From Neurospora intermedia (taxonomy: Eukaryota > Ascomycota > Sordariomycetes > Sordariales > Sordariaceae), in assembly GCA_037102815.1 (NCBI GenBank), contig BTPP01000012.1:620001-684000 (forward strand): a stretch of DNA of 64,000 nt. The letters run 5' to 3'. The notes under the pieces are model-generated. The model had not been told where the DNA came from. It did no database searches and saw nothing but the letters and a program-made list of their open reading frames with translations. The translations under genes and the position numbers were made by a program. Of this stretch, positions 23,858 through 33,205 are shown one piece after another; within the stretch, counting starts at the first letter, position 1; every line of letters begins with the position of its first letter.

Positions 23858-26773
23858 TTCCTTCGCAATTATTATACTTATAGTTCTATAAAGGTATAGA
23901 GAGAATAAAAACGGGGTTTAATATAATTATTATCTGTACTAAATTAATTTAATAGAGAAATATAAATAAACTTTATTATAAACCTCCCGAAGGCTAATAA
24001 TAATATTTATTTTTAAATAATTAAGGATCGGTTAAATAAGAGCGTAATACTAAAACTAATACCTTTAATAGAAGCCGAATTATACGCTGAACGCTTCTTA
24101 TAATACTTTATATATTATTATAACTTTCTATAATTTATTATAAATAATTAAGGGTTAAATTAAACTAGCCGGTTCTAAATGAAGCTCTACAAACTCTTTA
24201 ATATTAAGCGTCTTCTAAGTACGGCTTACTACCTACAAACCAACGGCAGCCCCGAACGGATAAACTAAGAGATATATATATACTTCCGAATAATAATTAA
24301 CTACGTATAAAATAATTAGGATAAATAGTACCCTATAGCCTAATTAATTATTAATAACTATATTAATACCTCCATTAGGATATCTCCCTTCTTTATTATA
24401 TATAGGTTCAATACAAAGCTTCTAATCTCTATTGTAAGGGAAGAAGCCCGTCTAGGAATTCCCTTTCTCTCTATTAAGAAGCGGGCTTACTAATTCGTAT
24501 AGAAATTATAGTAAATTATAGACCTATATTAAATAATTATAGCTATAGTTACTTAAAAGTAAAAGAAATTCGCTAACCAACGTCGCTAGCCGGCCGAATG
24601 CTTTTAAATTAGGGATAAAGTTTAATTTAATTTAAAAAATTATATAATAGACCGTCCAAAGAAGAAGTTTAATTAATTATATACGAAATATATAGTTTTT
24701 AAATTCTTTCTCCGTACGTAGTAGAATTTTTTGGCCTTCTCTAAACTATTTATAATATTTTCTATATCGACCTTTTCCGCCGAACTACTACTAATCCCCT
24801 CCTAAATTAAAGATTTACCGATAATTAACCGTCCGCTATTAAAATTAAAGGAGAATTAGAATTCTAAATCGAAGAGATTCTATACGCTAATATTATAAAA
24901 AAATATAAAGGAATAATTAGAGAGGTTTTAATAAAGTAAAAAGGGTATTAAAATTTAATTTAAGAACTATTATACAAATTCTTAGAAATAGCGGCGTTAA
25001 ACCGGTTTAAAGCGAAATACGGACCGGCGGCAACGAACAACGGACTTTTTAATCGTTATATTAAGAAATACCCGTCTAACAATATATAAAACTACTAATT
25101 TATTAATAAATAATATAAAATTAATTACGAAATTACTACTAAGAAACGGAATTAAAAATTCTCAAACAACACTATACCAAATAAAAATTTCATTTGGGCT
25201 AAGCCTAAAACTACCCTAAAATACTAAATATCCTTTATAATATTATTATCTAGTAAATCCCTTATAGCGTTATCTATATTAAAAGAGCTAATATCCTCCC
25301 TTCTACCGCTAACGAAGTTCTCCAACGTAAGTTCGTATATATTATAAGGGCGAATATTCTTTAAACGTATATTAGGTAATAACGAGGGGAGTAAACGAAT
25401 ACCGTCCGAAGGATAAACCTTAAAGGGTAGTTAGGGGATAGGGGCATCCTATTATTTAAATCTACGAGGGGTAGTAGTAGCGGGGTTATTAATACGAAGG
25501 TATTTATTAGGAATATTATTCTTCTTATAAATTAAAAAATAATATTTAAATTAAATACCGGAGGGGCTAGCTATTAGGACGGGAATTTTAATAGTAATAA
25601 TAATAATAGTAGCCGCTTCTTTCTTCTTCTTCTTCTTCTCCTTAAATTTATTATTATACTAATCAATAAATTTATTTATTAATTTTATAATAGGGGGGTC
25701 CGCTACCCACTTTACTTTATTTATATCGAACTCTAAGGTAACTATCTTCTTCTAGAATTTAATTAATTCAATTCCTAATAAAGAATTAGCATTAGAATTA
25801 CTAAATTCGATAGAGGGATTCGGTAGGCGGGCGACGGCCGCTTCAATACTAACTCTACCCTAAAAATTATTATAGAGAAAATTAAAACCGGTATTATAAA
25901 ATAAGAAAGAAATAAGTAATTTATATAGGAATAAAATCCTTTTCCTCTAAGAGAGAAAAACCCAGTAGTACTTTAAAGGTAATTAAAAAGATAGCCCACT
26001 AGGGACCGGAAATATAATTAATAATATACTAGGCCGCAAAGGCGTCCTAAGCCCAAACTAAAGTTAATTCGCAAGCTACTTTACTATATTAATAAAGTAA
26101 ATAAGTAGTAATCGAACTACCTATAGGAGTAGTAATATAATTATATTTATAAAAAAGGTAATAAATATACTAATTAAACTAAAATTTAATTATTTTAACA
26201 ACGAAGGCCGAAATTATATTATTAATAGTAATTTTACTAATACCGACCGTAATTGTACTAAATTAGGTTTAAACCGGCTTAGGGATCTTAAATTTTTTAG
26301 GAACCGGAGTAGGAGTCGTAGGCGGGGCGGGGGAGGAGCCTTACTACTATTACTATTATAGGAATTATTAGAATTACTAAAACTAAACGAACTAATCGAA
26401 ACTAGGTTAGTTAGGAGTATTAAATATTTTAAGTAAATTATTACTAATATATTAGTACGAAAACGGGGTAAAAATAGAATAAGCAACGGAATAAGAAATA
26501 GAGAAGTAATAAGGGAGTAGGAGAGAAATAAAGTAAGAATTAAAGTAGTAGGGAGACGGCGGTATAAGGATATTTATAGTAGAAGGTTATAATTTTATTA
26601 AAGAAGGAGAAAAGAAGAAGAGAGAGAGAGAGGGAGCGATTTAAAAGATATAAATTACTTAAATACAACGTAAGCAATAGTAAGGAAGAGGCTTATCGTT
26701 TAATATTAGGGGTATATATAATAGAATATAAACTTATAAATAGTTTTCTAATTAGAAGGGAGGAGGGGGCTAA
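23858..26773 (+). pseudogene. Element B internal region, right part (integrase, chromodomain, extra 3' segment)
   Basis: Continues the integrase region of element B after C. Fossil integrase text is followed by a chromodomain-like block near 24800-25090. From about 25100 to 26770 there is about 1.7 kb more than a chromovirus usually has after its chromodomain. This part reads better on the minus strand (a Ser/Asn/Pro-rich stretch near 26290-26420) and may be an extra antisense frame or an old insert. The purine tract at about 26753-26769 precedes the 3' LTR. Confidence 0.65.
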
Positions 26774-27031
26774 TATTATAGGGCTTACTGCCCGTAGCGG
26801 GAGTAACTAACAGTCTCGCCAATCCGAGTCCCAACCGGCCGGTAATTAATACAACCAATCAAATTACTTACCACTACAACACTACAATGGCCCGTACGCG
26901 CGCACGTCCTTTAAAAAGGACAGCTGGCCATGCCCGCCCAGAGGGCGCTCTTTTACCCTCTTTTCTTCTTCGTAGAACCTTATCGATTAATTAAGGCCAG
27001 CATCTGTACCAACTGTACTGCACCCCTTACA
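26774..27031 (+). repeat. 3' LTR of element B
   Basis: 258 bp partner of 11279-11536 with more CpA and TpG kept in most blocks. Duplication CTAAC follows at 27032-27036. Confidence 0.9.
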
Positions 27032-27036
27032 CTAAC

Positions 27037-27716
27037 GTGCAAACTAGTAAATAAGATACTATAATATTAAGTAATATAGAAGGGTTAGGATCTAGACCCG
27101 GAATAGTACAATGTAGAGTATTTTAAAAATGTAGTAGAGAAGTTAGCGATCTTTTATAAAACGAACCTAAATAAGTTAGGACTACTAAAGAGGCTTGGAG
27201 TATAATTAAAAGTATTATAAAATAGTAGAACGGTAAGAAAATACCCGGAGGATAACCAATTAGAAGAGACGATAATAAAGTTAAAGTTGCGTTGGGTAAG
27301 AAGGAAGTAAAGGGTTAATAAGGAAGTTAGGCGGAGGAGATTAGTACCGATTATAACTTTAACTATATAGTATAGTAGTGTAGCGTAATAGTTTATAAGG
27401 TTATACAACGACGTACTAAGGTTCGAAGGTATTTGTCCTCTACCGGGGAAGCGGTCGGTTTAAGTCTAATTGGGAGGAATTTTTTTTTTATACCTTTTTT
27501 TTCGCTTGTATACGGCTACCAGATTGTTATAAGGTCGTAATATTTAGTATAGTATTTTAGTATAGCTTTCTTTGGAGAATATTCGTACGATATAATAAGA
27601 TTAAAACAACGGTAATAGGAAGTTGGTAACGAATCGTTTATATAACTAGCAATTGCCTTTTATTTTATCTCTTCTTTCAGCTTTAGGGCTGAGCCTTTTT
27701 TCCAAGGGGGGGATAA
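27037..27716 (+). pseudogene. Element A internal region, right part
   Basis: About 0.7 kb remaining part of element A after element B. Its first 150 bp read as the rest of a chromodomain-like block, matching the interrupted block that ends at 11278. The remainder is the C-terminal end of pol and an untranslated tail with a T-rich run near 27480-27510, ending in the polypurine tract at about 27703-27716. Confidence 0.7.
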
Positions 27717-27973
27717 TATTATAGTACGGCTGGACAGACTGCCGGAACATTAACTATTGGGTACTATAGCATATCGGATGGAATGAGGCTTATATTCTTA
27801 TCGATAGCTATCCGGATTGGGAAGGCGGCGACCGTCGGTAGAATATAGACTTATATATCTAATTCCAAATACCTTCGTTCGACGAACTTCCCTTTCTTCT
27901 TTACACTTAATATTACTTTGATTTGTAGCTTCTAATCTTGCAGTCGGATCTCTTGTAGAATCACGCTTTCACA
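27717..27973 (+). repeat. 3' LTR of element A
   Basis: 257 bp partner of 4597-4853. Its far end keeps CACA-type sequence that is eroded in the left copy. Duplication ATAGC follows at 27974-27978. Confidence 0.9.
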
Positions 27974-27978
27974 ATAGC

Positions 27979-29629
27979 TCTTAATACTAAAGTTATTTAA
28001 TTCAATTAGGAATATAATTCTAATACTGAAATTTCTATATTATTTAATATAGTAGTGTGCCTATTAATTTCTAATAGGGAGCTAATTCTTCTAAATATAA
28101 CGAAGGATTAATTTTTGGGCTGCAAAACGCTTCCTTAAATCTTTCTAAGTAATAAATAATTCGCTCTCTATATTATTATATATTATAAATTTAAATTGCT
28201 TTACAACGCTATAAGGGTTATTAGTAATTGAGTCGGTTGAATTTAAATTTGTATTACCGTTACATATAGAAGTATAGAGACTATAGTCTTTATTATTAAA
28301 TAGGATAGGGGTTACCTACTTATTAATACTTTCCTTATTATTAGAATTATTATTATTATTATCCTTCTTATTATTCTAACTAGCGCTCTTTACCCTCTTT
28401 AACTTCTTAAACTTGAATTTAGCATTATAAAGAACATTCTTAACGATATAGAATAAATAGAGCTATTATTGAATATTAGGAAAGATCTCTCCCAAAGATT
28501 ACTTTATTTCTTTATACTTATTAGTAATAATAACAGTAGGCTTTAGAAGGTTATATTATAATTATATCTATTTAGTAGCGTTAATAAGGAAGTCGAAGGC
28601 TATTTGCTTCTTATTATTAATAATACTAAAGATATAATTGAATATCGAACTAATATTAGTAATATTAGAAATTTAATAAAAGGGATAATTGAAGCGATTG
28701 GTATTATATATATTATCGATAATTATAACTTTAGGGAACCGCTAAACTATATAAATATAGTATAAGAATATAAATACAATACCTAATAGCCTTATTTTAT
28801 TATTTAGATCCATTTTTTTAATATATTCTACCCTATTATCGTTAAATACTTTAAGGAGAATACTAGTAGGGGTATAACTATTAAAATTACATCGACGGAA
28901 AAAGGCGCGGGTATTATAAATATCCTTCCTTATATATATTAAATTTAGATAATAGTCTTATACTATAGAAGTAACCTCACAAGCTCGTATAGTATTTAAT
29001 TTAGAAATATCGTTAATAGTCTTAAATATTTTTAGCCTTATTTTACAATATTGAGGATAAGTAGATAGGTAGTAGGACTTTGTATAGTTGTATTCTTAGT
29101 AGTTAGGATTGCTATATAAATAGAAATACTAGAATTTATCTTCTAGATTTTTCTTTACTTTAGCTTTCTAATTATAGCTATATTTACGTAATACTATCTT
29201 TTAAATCGTTACCTTTAACTTGCCCAGTTAATTATACCAATTATAGAAGAAATAATATTATATATACTCATTAGCTAGTACTCTAAATTTCGTACTGCGG
29301 CCGTTTCTATAGTTAACTATAAAACTATAATCCTTTACCTATTTATTAACTACTTCGTAAAATTCTTAAATTATAATAGTAGGAGGGATAACGCTAATTA
29401 GTAGGTTAAGGATTTCGTCCCTATAGTCGATAATAATACCCTTATCCTCTAATTCTAACTCCTTTAATTCTAATTCGTTATTACTAGGCGAATTAATAAA
29501 GGTATTATTATTAGAGAAGCCTTCCTATTCTTTATCGATTTAATTGGTTTAATTAGCTTAATTAGCTTAACTGGGGGATTAATCGCTGTAGGTAAGGTCG
29601 ACGGGCGTCTCTAATTCCTACGGCGGCAT
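27979..29629 (-). pseudogene. MULE X transposase, N-terminal and catalytic part (eroded)
   Basis: Reads leftward from an ATG at 29629 (MPP start). An acidic N-terminal region is followed at about 29370-29150 by a FAR1/WRKY-GCM-like DNA-binding stretch (NYRNGRSTKFRV and a later KYSYN block). At about 28735-28675 comes the first catalytic Asp block (IIIDNIYNTNRF). Further left are the FNYIFSIINNKK, ITNKYKEI and FYIVKNV blocks typical of MULE transposases. CpA-to-TpA change has made many stop codons, so this is a dead gene. Retroelement A cuts it at 27973. Confidence 0.85.
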
Positions 29630-29955
29630 CTTAAAATTGTATATATATTACGCGCAACGTTATAAAGCTTTAAAAAAATTAGTAAATAGCTTTATCAATT
29701 AATATAATTAATATTTACGTACGTATAGTCGATTCTAGCTTATTCTAGTGATTAAAGGTAGTGTAGTTATAAAGAAGGAGGAAAAAGAAGGTTCAAAATC
29801 ACCAAGTCTAAAATCTGGGCATTGAACGCTTATAAATAGGAGTTCCACTAGTTGACTGGGCTTGGCGCTGTCTTGCATGAAAGGCTGTTGTACGATTACT
29901 ATCTGGTTAAAATAAAAGATAGTAAAAAAAGATGCCCACGTTTAACCCTAACCCA
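29630..29955. other. Subterminal region of MULE X
   Basis: Between the transposase start and the right TIR. From about 29770 outward CpA and TpG return, so RIP fades before the TIR. A TTTAACCCTAACCC stretch (29941-29954) lies just inside the TIR. It would contain the transposase promoter. Confidence 0.6.
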
Positions 29956-30019
29956 ATTGGGGCCGGTATAGGGATTGGGGCCGCTGTAACATATGGCTGG
30001 TGCCGCCGGAGTAAATGCC
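29956..30019 (-). repeat. Right 64-bp TIR of MULE X
   Basis: Exact reverse complement of 2919-2982. Target duplication CGGTAAAT follows at 30020-30027, inside HET coding sequence. The minus-strand HET frame runs into the TIR and on to a stop at 29907. Confidence 0.95.
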
Positions 30020-30982
30020 CGGTAAATATTCGTTCTTCAATTTCAGTCGATAGGTCTATATCCTCCTGGTCAGAACCACGGTTTCGGAAAGACAGACTGA
30101 CCGAGCTGAGCCGTCTGCTTATCGGCGGATAAGCAACCTCTTCAACAATATCCTCGGTGCACCGCCCCTTTTCATCAATCCAATAACTAATGGTCAGTGT
30201 CATCCTAAGTACCTGGCCTTCCACCCAAAGGTAGTTGGTTAGATGCGGTAAAATACTCGTGAGCTCCTGACTCAATCGTGGTTCTTCCCAAAAATGTGTA
30301 AGTGGCACAAGTGTTTCGCCCTTGGTATGGGTGACCTGGTTCGCGATCCAAACACTCGCACAGTCTCTGGGTCGTAAATCTTCAGGAAAGACGTTTTCAT
30401 TGTCACGTGTTTGATACCCGAGATGGATTGGCCCTTCCCAGCCGAGCCATGACCAGCTGGGAAAGGCATCTCTTCTCCGTAGAGGTGGTCTTGCATCGGC
30501 GACGGGAAACCAGGTGAGGCCAGTGAGAAATTGCCATAGAGCCTTCTCCACTACCAACGTGCGTGAAAGACTCGTGGCCAACTCGACTTGATCGAGGATA
30601 GGAATACCCAAGTATGTAAAGGTTGATATGCGTGACAGCAAACCAGTTACAGCGTTCAGGACATCGGATTGATAAGTTAGGTGACGCCCACTGTACTCTG
30701 CGATACATCCACCGAGTTCGTCCACGCTCATTGGGATCTTGCCGGCTGGTCTTTCCATCGGTGTGATTTCTCTGAGGCAGTTCTGAGGGCCAAACCTGAA
30801 CGCTCGCGGGTTAGGGTAGAGGTAATTATCCTCCCCCGTTCCGGGGATAGTACATTCATGCCACACAACATTCGAGCAGATGAACTCAACCTGGTAATCA
30901 GTGAAAATCAGGAGACGACGTGACAGTATGGCTTCTTGATAAGTCCATCCTCTCGTCATCCAAACTGAGGACTCCACTATCT
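30020..30982 (-). pseudogene. HET-domain gene, central piece between transposons X and Y
   Basis: About 320 open codons on the minus strand. The frame starts right at the Y duplication with INEIVESSVWMTRGWTYQEAILSRR-type text. W-x-x-RGWTYQE is the conserved block at the C-terminal end of the HET domain, and it completes the domain begun in 31840-32985. The following residues (QVEFIC, FPSWSWLGWEGP) are the usual post-HET motifs of this fungal family. The piece ends where X inserted (30020-30027); reading on into the TIR would add a foreign tail to 29907. HET-domain proteins act in heterokaryon incompatibility and fungal cell-death responses. No internal stop, but the gene is broken by the insertions. 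Confidence 0.9.
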
Positions 30983-30990
30983 CATTAATG

Positions 30991-31396
30991 GGAATCTGGT
31001 AAGCCAGAAAACCGTGCCGTAGAAGAAACCGTCACAGAACGGCAATATCTATGATCCTCAAAATAACCGTTCAACTCAGAGAAACCGTTCAGTTTAGAGA
31101 AACCGTTTAAGTGGATTCCTAGGCTCTGATTGGCTAACTTGAAAATTGGGGCACTATGTGTTGGCCGGGGCTAGTGAGAGTTGAAGAGACTCCCCTTTTA
31201 GGAAGGGACGATGGAAAAGAGAAGGTTTGGAAAGAGGGTAAAGGAGAGAGAAGGAGAAAGAAGGAGAGAAAAGAAGAGAGAAGAAGAAAGAAGGAGAGAA
31301 AAGGAGAGAGAAGGAGACGGAGTTCAAAAAGCCAAAGTTCCATCGACTCCCCAAACTCTCCCAACTTCAACCTTTTCAACCACCAACAACGACAAT

Positions 31397-31427
<31 letters not shown>

Positions 31428-31831
31428 GCTATCATCCCTAGGTACGGCTGCATCCCATTTCATTTCGTCAACTAACTTCTATATACCTCTAGGCAATTAA
31501 AGCGATGGCGATAGCGATGGCGATGGCGATGGCGATAGCGATGGCGATAGCGATACAAAGTAGTAAATTTAGTAGATTGGATTTTGGTAGGGGGGTAACG
31601 AGGTCTTAGGAAGCCACGAGGCTCTATTAGGTAAATAGCTAGTTTAGAGTAGAAAGAAGGCAAGAAGCACCCATTCCCAAACTAATCCAGCCAATCAGAT
31701 CCCTCAGATCTCCTTGGAACGGTTTTTCTGAGCTGAACGGTTATTCTGAGCTCAACGGTTATCTCCAAAGATGGTGTTTGCTTACAATGAACGGTACTAT
31801 GGAGGTACGGTGCTATGAACCCCCAATATCC
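30991..31831. mobile_element. Y: 841-bp non-autonomous TIR element in the HET gene
   Basis: Flanked by the 8-bp palindrome CATTAATG on both sides (30983-30990 and 31832-31839), taken as the target duplication; because it is palindromic, a shorter TTAA or TA duplication cannot be excluded. The ends are imperfect inverted repeats of about 140-150 bp (GGAATCTGG... against GGATATTGG...). Each has three AACCGTT boxes and a shared block containing CTGATTGGCT near its inner end. The middle is low complexity: a GA-rich run (about 31239-31320), an ACAACG array (about 31388-31427) and a GCGATG array (about 31502-31551). No transposase frame. The superfamily is uncertain; an 8-bp duplication would fit MULE or hAT derivatives. 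Confidence 0.8.
31239..31551. repeat. Three simple-sequence arrays inside element Y
   Basis: A purine-only GAGAAAGAAG-type tract (31239-31320), ACAACG units (31388-31427) and GCGATG/GCGATA hexamers (31502-31551). They make up much of the core of element Y. Confidence 0.85.
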
Positions 31832-31839
31832 CATTAATG

Positions 31840-32985
31840 CTGACTAGAATCGATAGGACTTGGTCGAATCGCAGCAAGCGGGTGCTTTGAATGTGCCACC
31901 GAGAGGTACGGCTTTCTTGCTAGGTTCCTGACACCTGGCAGACCAGAAGCAGAGTCTGTTGCAGAAAATGCCACAATCGTTGCATAAGCACCTTCATATA
32001 TAGCAGCCATGTTTCCAATTTGATCGTGCTTATCGTCCTCATCGTTTTGATCAATGCAATACTGATCAACCCACAGGTACCGCTCGCCAAGATTTACCAC
32101 GACAAATATTGCATCTTCGATGACCTTCGGTATAACATTTGGAAGCTGTCGTGTACCGTGTATCGAGGTTTTCTTCCTGGCGCCTAAAGTACATTCGCCC
32201 CTTGGAGAAGGCTGCTCGCCCCAAACATAACTGAGAGCGAAGAACCGATCAGAGGTTGCTATCTCGACAATCTCGCGCGTATGGCAATCAATACACCGGA
32301 CTGCAGGCCCGACCCTCTGCTTATCAGACCGGTGTTTCGCCGTCCTAGCTGAGGCACATTCGCTGTGGTGACTATCACACTGTTCGCACCATGCCCGTAG
32401 TAAAGGATAATTGATGGATGTTGTTGAAAAAGGCAAGGCGCTTAGGCTGGGTTTCTCGTGGCTGAAGAATGGTGCAGCTGTAGGGGACTGTGGAAGTATC
32501 CAATGTTTGTCTGATGGAGGCCAAGCCCAGGGGTGGTGAGTGGGCACGTCGGGAAAAACACACAGCACCCTAGAAGGAGCATAGTGCGAGGGAAAGTAGA
32601 CCGCTGAGCTTGCATCGTATTCCCTCCCAAACATGAACGATCGCAAGGTGTAGGGGGCCCATAATATATCGACGGTAGAGGGGTAAGTTGGACAGCGCAT
32701 TGAATAGAAAAACTGACAAAGTACGCATGTTGTCTCCTTTTCCAGTTGTCCGAGATTCAACCCCTTTTTTTGTCCTCGAGTCATCCCTGTGGCTTCGTTA
32801 TGAAATAAGTCCTCCAAATCGATCTCTCTGCATCGGTTGCACAGTTCGACCGTTCTTTCGTTCGGAATCTGAGGGATCGTTCTTGAAATCACACATGGCT
32901 GATGTAGGGCCACATTGGTACTGCCAGCCGTATCGCGGTCCCGCTGGACCAACGGCTGGCGCCTTGATGAACAGGAAGACCTCAT
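31840..32985 (-). pseudogene. HET-domain gene, N-terminal piece
   Basis: 382 open codons from an ATG at 32985 up to the Y duplication; the codon after it is a stop. It shows the N-terminal Cys block common before HET domains (ELCNRCREIDLEDLF). The HET domain itself starts near residue 247 with RFFALSYVWG and continues with LPNVIPKVIEDA and YLWVDQYCIDQND, then QIGNMAAIYEGAYATIVAFSATDSASGLPGV. These are the diagnostic HET blocks. The sequence breaks off just before the WMTRGWTYQE block, which lies across element Y. Removing Y with one duplication would not leave both flanks in one frame, so there is another lesion or my boundary is slightly off. Element W lies only about 130 bp upstream of the ATG, so the promoter is probably affected too. 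Confidence 0.92.
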
Positions 32986-33205
32986 GCAGAAAACGTGATG
33001 GTATGGAGTGCTGTTTTGGAGTTGCTAAGAGACTGCTGAAATTGATGAGGTTGTTGGGTTCTCGGTAAGGCTGACGCCGGCATTTTCGATGTTGTCGCCC
33101 AATGGTCACCTTTCCCACCGCCAAACGCCTGATCCTATCTTGGCATTTCTTGGCATTGGGCGTTTCGGACCCCCATCATCTGAGGCATTTTTTCAGGAGT
33201 TGGTA

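Larger units (their letters stand above)
11279..27031 (+). mobile_element. B: RIP-eroded Ty3/Gypsy LTR retrotransposon inserted in element A
   Basis: Paired 258-bp LTRs (11279-11536 and 26774-27031) are flanked by an identical 5-bp duplication CTAAC (11274-11278 and 27032-27036). A strong purine tract (AGAAGGGAGGAGGGGGC) precedes the right LTR, giving plus orientation. Without element C the length is about 7.5 kb. Plus-strand RT (near 13880-14420), RNase H (near 14680-14900), the start of integrase (up to 15566, where C inserted) and a chromodomain-like block near 24800-25090 can be read through heavy RIP damage. The insertion site is inside the chromodomain-like part of element A. Broken many times over. 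Confidence 0.9.
4597..27973 (+). mobile_element. A: RIP-eroded Ty3/Gypsy LTR retrotransposon inserted in MULE X
   Basis: Paired 257-bp LTRs (4597-4853 and 27717-27973) share long GC-rich blocks and are flanked by a 5-bp target duplication that now reads GTAGC on the left and ATAGC on the right (4592-4596, 27974-27978). A purine run (AAGGGGGGGATAA) just before the right LTR is a plausible polypurine tract and fixes plus orientation. Subtracting element B and its duplication leaves about 7.6 kb, a normal Gypsy size. Plus-strand translation shows reverse transcriptase (YIDD box near 9000), RNase H and integrase text, and a chromodomain-like end that is split by element B. The element is broken throughout by RIP and is old relative to C. 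Confidence 0.9.
2919..30019 (-). mobile_element. X: Mutator-like (MULE) DNA transposon, filled with nested retroelements
   Basis: Perfect 64-bp terminal inverted repeats (2919-2982 and 29956-30019) begin GGCATTTACTCCGG and are flanked by an 8-bp direct duplication, CGGTAAAT (2911-2918 and 30020-30027). Removing the retroelement nest (4597-27973 plus one 5-bp duplication) leaves about 3.7 kb. The minus strand from an ATG at 29629 carries an eroded transposase. It has a FAR1/WRKY-like DNA-binding stretch, then a MULE DDE segment near 28675-28735 with the pattern D-N-x-Y-x-T-N-R-F-x-x-P, then an ITNKYKEI-like block. An 8-bp duplication, long TIRs and this transposase fit the Mutator superfamily; similarity to fungal Hop-type elements is inference. 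The interior is heavily RIP-mutated (many stops, CpA depleted). The outer 100-200 bp at each end, including the TIRs, are not. Certainly inactive. Confidence 0.88.

Noticed and set aside
29941-29954. Telomere or subtelomere end
   Set aside because: Only two CCCTAA-like units, and ordinary coding sequence continues on the outer side.
2919-30019. A giant cargo-carrying transposon (Starship-like) bounded by the 64-bp inverted repeats
   Set aside because: There is no captain-type tyrosine recombinase, and essentially all of the 27 kb is explained by a 3.7-kb MULE plus three nested LTR elements.
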